Below, one piece after another: positions 1 to 10,786 of a stretch of 64,000 bases of DNA (positions are counted from its first letter, which is position 1; each line of letters opens with the position of its first letter). This DNA comes from Macrothele yani (Eukaryota > Arthropoda > Arachnida > Araneae > Macrothelidae), in the NCBI GenBank assembly GCA_039090855.1, contig CM077011.1, forward strand, positions 32,879,501 through 32,943,500. The letters are read 5' to 3'. Made by a program: the position numbers and the translations under genes. A model generated the notes under the pieces. It saw nothing but the letters and a program-made list of their open reading frames with translations, was not told where the DNA came from and ran no database searches.

Positions 1-88
1 CAGTGCCGTAAGACAAACACAACATCCATGCCTCATCGGGATTCGAACCCAGACCCCATCGCTTAAACCACTGCGCCACCGGGGCGGC
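1..88 (-). mobile_element. SINE1 copy, cut by window edge
   Basis: Reverse-strand copy of the tRNA-derived SINE1 described at 1634-1854. The reverse complement of the B box (GATTCGAACCC) and of the A box region (CACTGCGCCACCGG) are visible. The segment between the boxes is shortened compared with other copies, so this one carries an internal deletion. The body and tail lie outside the window. Confidence 0.9.
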
Positions 89-145
89 AACATAGCTGTA
101 GTAGAGATAATATGTGATGGATCTATTGAAATACCTGTGCCGCTC

Positions 146-345
146 AAATGGCCAAGTGGCCTTGAGCTCTGTTCTCTGATCATTCATCCCAGATGGGCCC
201 TGGTTCGAGAACCGGATGAGGTACAGCTGGTGGTTTGTCCAACGAGTCTGGCTCACTCCCTTCCCTGGAACCAGAGGCCCCGAATTAGAGAACCGGGTTG
301 CATAGCCCTCTGAATTGCTCTCGGAGGCACTTTAACCCTCCCTTA
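146..345 (+). mobile_element. SINE1 copy, diverged
   Basis: Old SINE1 copy. It keeps the order head, GATCATTC, B-box-like GGTTCGAGAACC, CTCCCTTCCCTGGAACCAG and a decayed tail ending near TTTAACCCTCC. Many substitutions; no target duplication found. Confidence 0.75.
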
Positions 346-534
346 CCCTCAAAATAACTATTGCAAGTAAAGAAATGCCCTTTCTAAGAAGCTGAGCCGG
401 ACAAAATGTACGTAAACCACTCAAATTTGCTGTCACTTGCTTATCACATTCTTTGATCACGGATATTTAAATATACTAAATCAGTTTTATTTTTCATGAT
501 GAAGAGTTAAAATCACTACGTGTAATTCTAGGGG

Positions 535-690
535 TTATGGGAGGTGGCTCCGTCCCTGATTTTAGGTCACTGGCTCCAGGGAAGGTAGAGAACCAGCGTC
601 GATAAACAAACACTCCGCTCATGCTCCAGCACAGGCAGGGTCATACGACTGGCCCAAAACCCACGCCTCTGATCAACGGTGCAGCTCAGA
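535..690 (-). mobile_element. SINE1 copy, strongly diverged
   Basis: Reverse-strand relic. GTCACTGGCTCCAGGGAAGG and AGACAAACAC-like traces of the body are recognisable; the tRNA head is eroded. Boundaries approximate. Confidence 0.55.
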
Positions 691-1622
691 TTAGTTCCCC
701 CTTCTTGCAGATTCTATGTTAAAAATGATTAAAATATGGTAAATATATTCTAGTCACTGTTACATTGAGTTCAACACATATGGAAATGCAGCTGCACTTA
801 TTCAAGTAGCTCCTGCGGTTCACCGGGCGTTGGCATTCCCACAGTCGGAACTGACCTTTGTGTAAATTTGTACATATTTCGGCGCTGTTTGTCCAAATGT
901 GGCACTTGCTGTAGGATTTTTTGAATACATAAACAAGCAAACAAGCATATGAAAGAGAAGCTGGATAATATTCTTTATAAACTTTGCCCAAATTTGGCAC
1001 CTCTACATTGAAGGATTCGGTCTAAAAATTTTGCACTTCCATACATTTAATAAATAATGGATTTTGGTGCTTCTCTCAGGTATATTATAACCCTCTCAAC
1101 TTCTTTTAAATGCATTTTGATTTTCACATGCCATTCAAAATGTGACACTTAGTTTTCTTTTTAGTCAGGTATGCCCGAAAAAGTGACTGGAAGTACCGTT
1201 CTTTTATATTAAATTGCTACGGGCTTCTGTTCCGCTGAAGAAGATTTCGGAAAATGTTGAATTAATTAAACTGATTGTAGCTTTCCATTGTTGTAAGCGA
1301 ATATTAATATTCTGTACGGGTTTAAGTTACTTTTTGATTTTTTTGCCCCCAATGTGTCTGAATAAAATGGTTTTCCAAAATTTTCTGTGCTGCTGGATTT
1401 AGGCAAATTACGGCAAAACAATTCCTTTCCTCCTCTCAACTCAGCAGTACCTACCATAAGCCTGTTACTTGTGATAAGCGCTCCCTTCTGGTCCTCTATT
1501 CTCTGCTCTTTGAACTAAAGCATGATGGGAGAAGCACTAGTACCAATATCACGGGAATTATGCCTCTGGGTAGAAACAAGTCACTCAAATATTTTTTCTC
1601 TCCTTTCGTATACTCAGCTCAA
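691..1622. other. No gene recognised
   Basis: AT-rich sequence with only short chance reading frames. Bases 1438-1500 weakly resemble 8218-8280 (shared CAGCAGTAC...GTGA.A.GCG...CCAGTCCTC pattern), which suggests two old copies of an unnamed repeat. Confidence 0.5.
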
Positions 1623-1633
1623 AGCTAGCCTGG

Positions 1634-1854
1634 GCCGCCCCGGTGGCGCAGTGGTCTAAGCGATGGCCTCTGATCATTCGTCCGAAAGTGGTCCGGTTTC
1701 GGATCCCGGTGAGGCATGGATTTTGTGTTTGTCTTACGGCACTGGCTCTCTCCCTTCCCTATAATCAGTGACCCTAAATTAGGGACGGGCGACTGCTTAT
1801 AATCCATTGAGTTGCTCACGGTGGTCGTTAAACCTCCAATAAAATTTAAAAAAG
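1634..1854 (+). mobile_element. SINE1, full-length tRNA-derived SINE
   Basis: Reference copy for the family, about 215 bp plus an A-rich tail. The head carries a pol III A box (TGGCGCAGTGG) and a B box; in less decayed copies the B box reads GGTTCGAATCC, here it has one extra T. The roughly 120-bp body is not tRNA-like: it contains GTGTTTGTCTTACGGCACTG, CCCTTCCCTGGAACCAGTGA, the palindrome CCCTAAATTAGGG and a conserved 3' end GTGGTCGTTAAACCTCCAAT before the A tail. Flanking 12-bp target duplications (AAGCTAGCCTGG at 1622-1633; AAGCTAACCTGG at 1855-1866, one mismatch) show insertion by target-primed retrotransposition. I do not recognise a published name. About 26 copies or fragments lie in this window. 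Confidence 0.93.
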
Positions 1855-1866
1855 AAGCTAACCTGG

Positions 1867-2199
1867 TCATATTTTTAATGCTGTGAAACCGATTTACCGA
1901 CAAGATATCTCTTGTGCAACAATATTTCTCCGCGCACTGATGGGGTGCCATGTGGCGCGGACCCTTCTCCTTAAGGGTGACTTAAGGCAAGACAAAAGGA
2001 AATTTTCCGCTTTCCATCACGACGTCCTCCTCAAAGCCCCACACCATCTTAACTTTGCTGACAACCAGACAAACGATTTCGGAATGAGTATTTTAAAACA
2101 GTGACCACGAGAAAAAGAGCAAGCTTAGTGACCGCCAAGTCATTATCTCCCCCTTTACCCTGAGGCTAACACAATTCTTCCCTCCCGCTCGCAGTAAAG
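1867..2199. other. No gene recognised
   Basis: Unassigned sequence. GAGCAAGCTTAGTGAC near 2118 resembles the 3' body of SINE2 (compare 50203), so part of it may be eroded SINE2. Confidence 0.4.
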
Positions 2200-2512
2200 A
2201 TCAGATTCAGATCATAGTTAGAGGATTTTAGGAAGACAGGTCTTAAACATCCTTTAGAAATAGGAAGCTAGGAGATTCGGGCTAGAGTGCCCGATAGGAA
2301 GGTGACACGGAAACGAAGTAGAAAGGGTGAGGAAGACGCCCTTATTTATTACCGGGGGGGGCAGTACCCGGGGTCCGACGGCTTAATGTGCCCATCCGAC
2401 GCACGGCGGATATTTAGTGGATCGAGCGTTCGTACCTGCCTGGGATCGAACCTGAGGTCCTCTCCGTGGCAGTCACGAACGTTGCCCACTCGGCCACACG
2501 CGGCCCCGCTCG
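2200..2512 (-). mobile_element. SINE2 (variant), tRNA-derived
   Basis: Reverse-strand copy of a second tRNA-derived SINE (better copies at 50103-50510 and 56779-57217). On the reverse strand the head shows an A-box-like TGGCCGAGTGG and a B-box-like GGTTCGATCCC. The segment around CGTCGGATGGGCACATTAAG matches the corresponding part of the other copies. Its 3' portion (2200-2300) differs from those copies but matches 58433-58545, implying at least two 3' variants. Confidence 0.75.
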
Positions 2513-2787
2513 CAGTAAATATCTTCCGGGTGTACTTTATAGCCCTCCTGGGGCAGAAGGAGGGCGTCTGCCCGGCCCTAGTTATGTCATTGTCGCTTCT
2601 GTTTTGCTGCAGACGCCCTTCTTTTGCCCCAGGCGCAGCTGAAAAAAGGGCACAAATTACATACGATTTGATTAAAATGGAAATTGAAAAATTTGTTCCA
2701 TTTTCTAGTACAGAATTTACCACAATTGCTTTAGCCAGTTGCGGTAGCATGGGGGCTTAAATTTCGCATTTCTTTCTCAAAATGTGT

Positions 2788-3010
2788 GCCGCCCAGGTGG
2801 CGCAGTGGTCTGAGCGCTGGCTTCTGATCATTCGTCCGAGTTGGTTTGGGTTCGAATCTTGGTAAGGAATGGATGTTGTGTTTGTCTTATGGCACTGGCT
2901 CTCTCCCTTCCCTGGAACCAGTGACCCTAAATTAGGGACGGGCGACTGCTTATAGCCCACTGAGTCGCGCACAGTGGTAATTAATCCTCCACTCAAAAAG
3001 AAAGAAAAAA
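2788..3010 (+). mobile_element. SINE1 copy
   Basis: Near-complete forward copy with A box TGGCGCAGTGG, B box GGTTCGAATCT and intact body, ending in an A-rich tail. Moderately diverged at the 3' end (GTGGTAATTAATCCTCC). Confidence 0.9.
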
Positions 3011-3634
3011 ATCTTATGCTGAGTGCCCCCCCCCCCCCCATTTTCAAATTTTTTCCATCTCAATTAAGGAGGGGTAAAATACCGTTTCCGTTTGGGATAA
3101 GAAATAACATCCAGTTCTCTAATACCCTATTTGTAGCATCATACACCAATAAAAATATTTAAAAGTTAGGTTGTTAAACTACAGTGAAAATGGCAGTGCT
3201 TTCAATGAAACTTCGCAAAAGTCTTCCTCTGGTCCACCGAAAAACTAGCTCCTACTTAAAACCTATTGCATAACAATTGGTGATTATTAGTTATCAATTA
3301 ACTACAAGAGAATATGATTAAAAGAAAAAGAAAATGTGAAGCGAAATGCCACAAACAGCTCTCGGTAGCAAGTTTTAGTTTTTCTTTCTTTTTCTCTCTT
3401 TTTTTTTTTTTTTTTTGATCTGAAAAATTGTGATTGCATATGTGTGTGTGTACTAAATAATGCAGTATGTGCGTAATCAACACACAAGACCAGTTTTGCT
3501 ATCTTAAAATCTCGCGCAGTCGAACGGGATGGGCCCAGTTTCTAGTTTCGGATGAGGCACGAGTGGTTATTCTGGTCTCAGTGGCGTAACCAGGAAAATG
3601 CAAACGTGTACTTGCACGTCACAAAATTCGCTGT
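3011..3634. other. No gene recognised; homopolymer runs
   Basis: Contains a C run near 3026-3039 and a T run near 3400-3417. Short reading frames here are low-complexity and not credible genes. Confidence 0.5.
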
Positions 3635-3821
3635 TGTTGTTTGTTTATTTGAGGTTTAACGACCACCGTGAGCAACTCAATGGGCTATAAGCAGTCGCCC
3701 GTCCCTAATTTAGGGTCACTGGTTCCAGGGAAGGGAGAGAGCCAGTGCCGTAAGACAAACACAACATCCATGCCCGACCGGGATTCGAACCCGGACCCCT
3801 TACGGACGAATGATCAGAGGC
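3635..3821 (-). mobile_element. SINE1 copy, 5'-truncated
   Basis: Reverse-strand copy lacking the first part of the tRNA head, including the A box; it stops at GATCAGAGGC. A perfect 13-bp target duplication CAAAATTCGCTGT flanks it (3622-3634 and 3821-3833, sharing the junction C), so truncation happened at insertion, as expected of LINE-type target-primed reverse transcription. Confidence 0.93.
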
Positions 3822-3945
3822 AAAATTCGCTGTCTTCTGATATTTAATTTCATATGTGGCATCAAATTTCACATTTTCCCTGATTTAAAAATAGCTATAA
3901 AAATCTTATTTCAAATTTCTACTAGATTAGATGCAATGCCGACGA

Positions 3946-4167
3946 GCCGCCCCCGGTGGCGCAGTGGTCTAAGCGATGGCTTCTGATCATTCGTCCGAAC
4001 GGGGTCCGGGTTCGAATCCCGGTGAGGCATGGATGTTGTGTTTGTCTTACGGCACTGGCTCTCTCCCTTCCCAGGAACCAGTGACCCTAAATTAGGGACG
4101 GGCGACTGTTTATAGCTCATTGAGTTGCTCACGGTGGTCGTTAAACCTCCAACCAAAATAAAAAATA
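3946..4167 (+). mobile_element. SINE1 copy with perfect target duplication
   Basis: Full-length forward copy, A and B boxes intact, ending CCTCCAACCA plus an A-rich tail. Flanked by AATGCCGACGA at 3935-3945 and 4168-4178, a perfect 11-bp duplication. Confidence 0.95.
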
Positions 4168-4219
4168 AATGCCGACGATAAGTGAAATGTTCGTAAGCTG
4201 TGTGTAGGAATTCTCCTTT

Positions 4220-4261
4220 CTCACAATGCGACGGCAGGCGCCTTTTTCGTCGCATTGTGAG
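4220..4261. repeat. Perfect hairpin, 14-bp stem
   Basis: CTCACAATGCGACG (4220-4233) is the exact reverse complement of 4248-4261, with a 14-nt loop. No element boundary or coding context explains it. Confidence 0.8.
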
Positions 4262-4345
4262 TGGTTTTGCTTGTTGTCGTCTGCATTTCATTGCGTTGGG
4301 TACCAAACGTGCTGGAAGCTAAGGGAGTTTTATAGTTCTTCGTAA

Positions 4346-5914
4346 AAGTTTAAGACCACCTGTCAGTTCATGAAAATTTAGATTTTCAAAGAAGCAACTA
4401 ATTACTAATCAGAGATGTTTGAAAAAATGACACCACAGATGAATACTTACATTCTTTAGAACACAAAAAGGTTGAAATCAGAACTTTGTGTGGCCTCCTT
4501 CGTTTTTTATAACAGACAGAATGTGATGTCGCATACTCTCAATGAGGAATTTTCATAATCTCAATGAAATGTTGTACTTGCACCACAAGTAATTTTTCGC
4601 GTTGATCAAAGCTTGGAAATTTGATGTCTGTGTTTTGGCTACCTTTTCTTTTAAAATGGTCCATACATTTTTAATGAGGTTAAATTCGGGACTATTGCCG
4701 GGCCAGTGAAGCACAGTTATGCTCTTCCTCTGCAGGCAGTCCTTTACTGTCTTTGATTTGTGGCATGAAGCACCATTATGCCTGAAGATTGTGCATCTGT
4801 GCACTTGCATATAAGTTAACAGCTTCTCACGTAGCATTTCCACATGAAAAAGGCCAGTGATAGTAGTGCCTATCGGAAAAAAGGGATAATGAAGCAGTAC
4901 CGGATGCTGACAAAGCACCCCATGTCATCTGACTAGGCGGGTGTCTCACGGAGCTAACGATTATTTTTCATCAAACCTTTTGCCTTTTGGTCGTCGAACA
5001 TGTGCTTCACGTGATTCAAATTGAAACACAGCTGATTCATCGGAAAAAAGAGCTTGGCTCCAATTTTCAGCAGTCCACGAATGATGAGGCTTCTGAAACT
5101 GGTGTCTCTTCTTTTTCATGACAGAGGTTAGTCTAGGTTTACGTGCAGATTTATAAGACTTTAATCCAAAATCTTTGCTAAGATGTCGGCAAACGGTGCT
5201 GATACTACTGTCTGACCCTTTTGAATGTAAAAAGGCCTTGATTTTTTTTTTTTTTTTTGATTGGAGGTTTAACGACCACCGTGAGCAACTCAATGGGCTA
5301 TAAGCAGTCGCCCGTCTCTAATTTAGGGTCACTGGTTCCAGGGAAGGGAAAGAACCAGTGCCGTAAGACAAACACAACATCCATGCCTCACCGGAATTCG
5401 AACCCGGACCCCGTTCGGACGAATGATCAGAGGCCATCGCTTAGACCACTGCGCTAACGGGGCGGCCCTTGATTTTCTTGCACGAACTCCTCTGAGAACG
5501 CATAACTATTCGTCATATCGTATTGTCATCAGGTGGGGTTGTTTTCCTTGGACGTCCACTTTTCTTTCGGTTGCTAAATTCACCTGTATCTCGACATTTC
5601 ATGATGGTATTATGAACTGCAGTCTTGCTCACATTCACTTTTTTTCTGCTTATGTTACGTTATCCTCCATGATATAAAGTCACTATTTGTGCCCTCTGAG
5701 TGACGCTTTTTTGCTAATTTTTCGCTATGTAAAAATACGTACAAAACCTCTCAGCATGAAAACCAGAAGCAAACTGACGCTCGCACGCTTCTCTCAACTC
5801 TATCAACAGCTGCCGCTGTAGGATGATGCAACACCGACAGGAAGTTGAGTAATACAGACAGTAGCTGATGCAATCGGCAGAAATCTCCTAATACCAACAG
5901 GTGGTCTTAAAAAT
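4346..5914 (-). mobile_element. Tc1-like transposon, dead, split by a SINE1
   Basis: Inverted ends share TTTAAGACCACCTGT (left near 4349, right near 5910). The minus strand encodes a Tc1-type DD34E transposase in pieces: a helix-turn-helix and linker with SNRKKSGRPRK (5466-5690), the first catalytic block FSDES (about 5060), and the C-terminal block at 4553-4918 with CHKSKTVKDCL and WPGNSPEFN. The second catalytic Asp is Asn (F-R-H-N-G-A) and the catalytic Glu is Lys (L-I-K-N-V-W), so the protein is inactive. A SINE1 at 5246-5466 separates the DNA-binding part from the catalytic part. Host effects cannot be inferred. Confidence 0.85.
5246..5466 (-). mobile_element. SINE1 copy inside the Tc1-like element
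   Basis: Full-length reverse copy with a long T run at its left (the A tail). Flanked by CCTTGATTTT at 5236-5245 and 5467-5476. It inserted after the Tc1-like element, disrupting its transposase frame. Confidence 0.93.
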
Positions 5915-6652
5915 TTGCAAATGGCTGTATTAGGGAAAAGGGTGTTTTTTCTCTTGGCGAGGCATTCGCACTTTTCTTCATACATGATAGTCAGTATCCG
6001 TTCTTATGATAGTGTTAAAGCCCTGGAGAATAAAAAAGTTCTACATGTAGTAGAGGTGGGGGGGGGGGGGACAACGAACTAAGGGATTCCACATTTGACA
6101 GAGGAAAGAGTATTTAAATAAGTAGCTTATGCACTTATCCTGGAATCTGAATGAAGATGAATAAAACAATAAATAAAAATTCGATGGGGGTCCACTCCTC
6201 GGAGTTCTTTGCGGATTAATTTCGAAAAGTGTTGGACTGCGGGTTTTTATTGTTGTTGTTTATTTGTTTCTGTATGAATCATTCTCGATTTTAATACATT
6301 TTTACATGAGCAAGAGAAAGCAGCACTTTTTGTTAAATCATTTTAACAACGTCACGAATTAGAGATGCGAACTGCAGAATGCAAAAAAGCGGGATGAAAT
6401 AGCTTAATCATTTTAATGATATGCAGCAGAAATCCAAGGCGACTGCTTATGAATCCGAGAACACTATGATTACCCCATTTGAATACGTTTTTTTTTTTTA
6501 GCTTTCGCATTGTAGAATTTTTTTTTTTTTTTCGAGGTGTTTCACTACTTGTGTAGCCAAGTTTTGATGCAAAAATCGTTGATTTTTAATTATCACCCTG
6601 ACGTATGACAGTAAAAATGCTATTGATCGAATTTGTGATCGATTGATTTTTT
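5915..6652. other. No gene recognised
   Basis: AT-rich sequence with a G run at about 6058-6070 and T runs near 6489 and 6520. Nothing else supported. Confidence 0.5.
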
Positions 6653-6830
6653 TTATTCTTAATCGATCAAAATCTATTCTTTCATTCTTGAACGATTAAA
6701 AATCAATTATTTCATTCTTGATCAATTAAAACGCCATTCTTTCATTCCTAATCGATTAAAAATCAATGCTTCAATTCTTAATCGATTAAAAATCAATTCT
6801 TTCATCCTTAATCGATTAAAAACAGTAATG
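6653..6830. repeat. Minisatellite, about 31-bp unit, six copies
   Basis: Imperfect tandem repeat built on TTCTTAATCGATTAAAAATC followed by AATTCTTTCA. Each unit contains the palindrome ATCGAT or a near variant. About six units with substitutions and one-base length changes. Confidence 0.85.
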
Positions 6831-6869
6831 TTGCACCCTGCAAAAATAATTTCTGAGTATTTGTCTGGC

Positions 6870-6990
6870 TTGTGTGATGGCGCTGGTCCAGTCATTTCCC
6901 TGAAACCAGTGGCCCTAAATTAGGGATGGGCAACTGTCTATAGCCCTAAGAGTTTCTCACAGCGGTCGTTAAACTCCGAAGCAAAAAAAA
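6870..6990 (+). mobile_element. SINE1 3' fragment
   Basis: Forward fragment with ACCAGTGGCCCTAAATTAGGG, GGGCAACTG and GTCGTTAAACTCC plus an A tail. The head is missing. Confidence 0.8.
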
Positions 6991-7680
6991 GTTCTACATT
7001 CTGGAGTCGAACCGCGGATTAACGAAAACGATTTGTAAGAAGCGCAGGTGATATTCGTCCACTTTGTGACTTTCTAGGAAGAACAACATGAATGTAATAG
7101 TAACAGTGAGGGTATATGCGTCGTTGTTTTTCTGTATGTCAACAGCTGCTTCAGATTGCTTGATTTCTAGAGGGAGAGGCACGCAACGCATTGCTCGGAA
7201 TAAAGTATTTCCGGCAAGTTTAGCTGTCAGTTAGTAAACAATACACATGCAACTTCCTGTGCGTGAAAGAGCGCAAGTTCCGAAGTTCAGCCTGCTTTTG
7301 CTTTGCCTTTTGTAAACCATTGACAAACTGCACTGAAATAATTTTCCGAAATCGTGGTCATGAACACTTTTTTCTTGTTTACGTACTTGAAATCCATTGT
7401 GTCGATAATGTCAGAACTGCAAAAAAAAAAAGTTAGTGATGTACCCAAGGATAAAAAAAAAGTTAGTGATGTACCCAAGGATTTGTCAAGTGCAAGACAC
7501 TGAGATTTCAATTTGCCGAGGAAATAAAGTTCAAAAGGGCACAAAAGCTGCCGATTTGGGAAGTTTTGAACACCCGCTTCTTCAAAGGAAAACGTGAGCA
7601 TGGGTCATTGGTGCTCCAAGTTTGGGAATAAAAACAGCGATTTTTTTTTATTTCTCATTAAAAAATAATGTTTTGATGAG
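6991..7680. other. No gene recognised; short tandem duplication
   Basis: The only structure seen is a direct duplication near 7420-7481: an A run followed by GTTAGTGATGTACCCAAGGA occurs twice in tandem. It creates a repeated peptide in a chance minus-strand reading frame (7287-7601) that I do not consider a gene. Confidence 0.5.
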
Positions 7681-7877
7681 GGGTTTAAAGACTTCTGTGA
7701 GCAACTGGATGTGCTATAAGCAGATATCCGTCTCTAATTTAGGGCCACTTGTTCCAGAGAACGGAAAGAGCCAGTACTGGAAGACAAACACAACATCCAT
7801 GCCTCACCGGGATTCGAACTAGGACCCATCTCGGATAAATTGTCAGAAACCAGCCCTTATTGCTCCACTGGCGGGGA
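7681..7877 (-). mobile_element. SINE1 copy, diverged
   Basis: Reverse copy retaining GACAAACACAACATCCATGC, CCGGGATTCGAAC and the decayed head CCACTGGCGGGG. The 3' end is altered (GGGGTTTAAAGACTTC). Confidence 0.85.
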
Positions 7878-9263
7878 AGGGGGTAGGGGAGTGGATGGAA
7901 TATGACGCTGAACTCTCTTTCTTTAAACACAAAAAAAAAAAAAAAACGAGACAGGAATGAAAACTTCAGAATGGAAAGCCAAAAGAATAAAATGCAAAAG
8001 AAAATAATGAAGATCATGAGAGACTTTAATATTCAGATCATTTCACGTCATTGGCATGACTATAGGAAAAGGCAACTAATGCTTTAACCTTTTAAGCGGC
8101 CGATATACCTGGATCAAATGGTGTTCAAAATTTGCTCTGCTTCCCAAATAGAAATGTTCTTATAGCGGCCGGGTTTTACAGACGCTACGTCAAACAATTA
8201 CTTTCCCCCTTTTATTTCAGCAGTACAGACTATAAACTTGTCCTGTGTGACAGGCGTTTCTTGCCAGTCCTCCATTTTACACTCCACGACGGGGAAGGGG
8301 TAGTCACCCCGACACGTACATCATGCCACTGGAGCGAAGCAACTGATTAAAACACCTTCCTTCTCTTTTCGCAGCTTCCCCCTATTGTTATAGCCCGTTA
8401 AACAGGTAATCGGTCAGAAAGGATTAGTGTCAATCATTCTGCTAAATGACCCTTGTGAATAACAAAGCAATGAGGGAAAACAACGCTTTCTGATGCTCAA
8501 GATCACTCATTTCAGTCCCGCCCACTTCTTAGACAGCGAATATATTTGTTCGAGCTGATATGAGCCCATTTTTCTCACACCCAGTTAAGTCGTTCCACGG
8601 CTGAAAGATTAAGTCGCTTTATGTAAAAACTTTGATGACGTAGCTGCAAGAAGAATGCAAGAAAGAAAATTCTGCTTTAGCAGTTGTAAATGACCTCCTT
8701 GTTAATCTTGATGCAGCATGTTATGTAAAAATTAAAAAACAACAACAGGAGAATGCAATTTGAAGATTCAGAAATAGGTAAATGAGCATGCGGGAAAAAG
8801 AGCAGTAGGGCAGCCAGCTCTTTGTTATCATGATTAGCATTGATATTGGATCAATAATTGCAATTCCGAACCAGAATAACAATACCGGTATTTCGGAATT
8901 CATCCAGCAGAAACAACATGTATTTCATAGTTTTTATTTAGTAAATATAATTTAAAAAAAAGTGTTTTCAAGTATAAATTAATCGGAAATATTAAACAAG
9001 TCACTGTTTAAGTTCTCAAAATTAAGTTACCACTTGGGTGCTGTTATATTCGTAATTGTGTCTGATCTTATGTTATGAGAACACTTCGGCCTTGTCCTGG
9101 ATGTTGCGTCAAAATTCGTTTTTCAGCGCTTTTTAAGCTAATTTTCAGCCATTGTATGTAACAATATGTTTTAATGAGTACTACGATACTCTTCCGTACT
9201 CCTCTTCGAATATCGTTATACAGTATAAGCAGTAAATACAATGTTTCATGGAGGGACGTCCAT
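7878..9263. other. No gene recognised
   Basis: About 1.4 kb without a recognisable gene. An A run lies at 7930-7945. The stretch 8218-8290 weakly matches 1438-1500. Short frames at 8132-8350 and 8721-8903 show no family resemblance. Confidence 0.5.
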
Positions 9264-9440
9264 GAGAGGCGTTAACGATCATGAGCAACTTTTTGGGCTT
9301 TAGGCGGTAATCCACTCCTGACTTGAGGCCACTGTCTCCGCAAGACAGCAACAACACTTATGCCTCATCCCAGACTCGAACCCGGGCCCATTTCAAATGA
9401 GTAACCCAAACCCTGCGCCTCAGACTACTCGGGCACCGGG
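9264..9440 (-). mobile_element. SINE1 copy, strongly diverged
   Basis: Reverse relic: GTTAACGATCATGAGCAACT, TATGCCTCATCCCAGACTCG and GCACCGGG mark the tail, B-box region and head in correct order. Confidence 0.7.
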
Positions 9441-9731
9441 AAATTAATCGAATACTTCATTGTATCGCTCAAAGTTGCCAAGAAATGCCGTTAATAATCA
9501 AATGTGTTGGTGCAGATGGAACTGTCAAACATATATACGTACAAGTAAATCTTCTTACGAAGTTCCAGCTTATTGGAGGTTATTGTTCTCGCAGAAGGAG
9601 TTCTCTCAGAACGCTGATTCCTTCTCTAATGCATGATGTGAATAAATTATATATTCAATATGTACCGAAATACCGGTACTTAGGATATTGCAATCTCTAG
9701 GAAGGGCGTCTGAAACCTAGAAGGACATGGT

Positions 9732-9891
9732 GTTAGAGATATGAGTTCTTTCTTTTGTGACGTCACTCTCAGGTTACATAGTCAGGTAAGTCTATGTCGT
9801 GCTTGAAGTCCCGCCCGTCAGCGTTGGAAACCAATGGAAAGCTTTGGTTTTCGGGTGACGTCATTAAAAGGGAAAACTCATCTCTCTAATG
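9732..9891. mobile_element. Candidate MITE with TGACGTCA in both arms
   Basis: About 160 bp with imperfect inverted arms of roughly 45-50 bp: left TTAGAGATATGAGTT then TGACGTCAC; right, reversed, TTAGAGAGATGAGTT then TGACGTCAC. No coding capacity. Clear target duplication not found, so classification is tentative. Confidence 0.55.
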
Positions 9892-9943
9892 GCATGACCT
9901 CTAACTTGTCACTAGTCAGTCCGGGTAATTAACGCTGCTTTGA

Positions 9944-10163
9944 TTTTTTTTTTTTTTTTTTTTGATTAACGACTACCGTGAGCAACTCAATGGGCTATAA
10001 GCAGTCGCTCGTCCCTAATTTATGGCTACTGGTTCCAGGGAAAGGAGAGAGCCAGTGCCGTAAGACAAACACAGCATCCATGCTTCGCCGGGATTCGAAC
10101 CCGGACCCTTTCTGGACGAATGAGCAGAGGCCATCGCTTAGACCACTGCGCCACCGGGGCGGC
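9944..10163 (-). mobile_element. SINE1 copy
   Basis: Full reverse copy preceded by a long T run (A tail) and ending CCACCGGGGCGGC. GCTTTGA occurs on both sides (9937-9943; 10164-10170), a short target duplication. Confidence 0.9.
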
Positions 10164-10170
10164 GCTTTGA

Positions 10171-10786
10171 ACTTTGAAATGACTGAGTCATGATTAAAGC
10201 CTGGATGTGCACATATTAAAAACCTCCAAAATAATCAAGAACCGAACACCAAAACCATAAACAACAAATACCATTTATTGGAATAATTATCGAATTGTCC
10301 CAATTTTGGCCTTTAAACGAATGCACGCGTTAATATTTCTAGGACTGCTTTCCAATAAATGTGTAAAAGTTTCTCCTGTGAACGAAAATGCAGCAATGCA
10401 TTTCCGTACACGTATTTATCTAGCTCCAAAGTAGAATCAGGAGGATTTTCCAAAGTTCTAGTAGTTTTGTGAAGGCCACTCTAAACATTAAACCCGATTT
10501 TCTGTAAACCAGTCAGTGACAACTTGTGTTAGGGGCAGAGTGCGGCGTCTTGCTAATTCCAGCAGGACTCATCTCCGTACTACTGCCACAGTGCTGAAAG
10601 TGCGGAATTTTCCAGGATTTCTAGGTTATTTTCCACAACAAGAAGTTTTTTGCAGCACCATAAATAAACCCGAGTTCATTCCACGAGAACCAACTCCATA
10701 CAAGAGCACTACCACATCCAAACTTGCGTATCAGAACAATGCATTCCGGTAAATCGTTCTGGTGGAATTCTCCGTATTCATACATA
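10171..10786. other. No gene recognised
   Basis: Unassigned sequence between a SINE1 and a mariner. A 78-codon frame at 10516-10752 has no family resemblance. Confidence 0.5.

Noticed and set aside
2287..2760. Overlapping frames of 157 and 133 codons on opposite strands
   Set aside because: They coincide with SINE2 sequence and its flank, with no protein family resemblance.
5257..5457. Recurrent small proteins containing SQCRKTNTTSMPHRDSNPDP and similar
   Set aside because: They are translations of SINE1 in fixed frames; the same peptide appears at every reverse copy (for example 23224, 37927, 47659).
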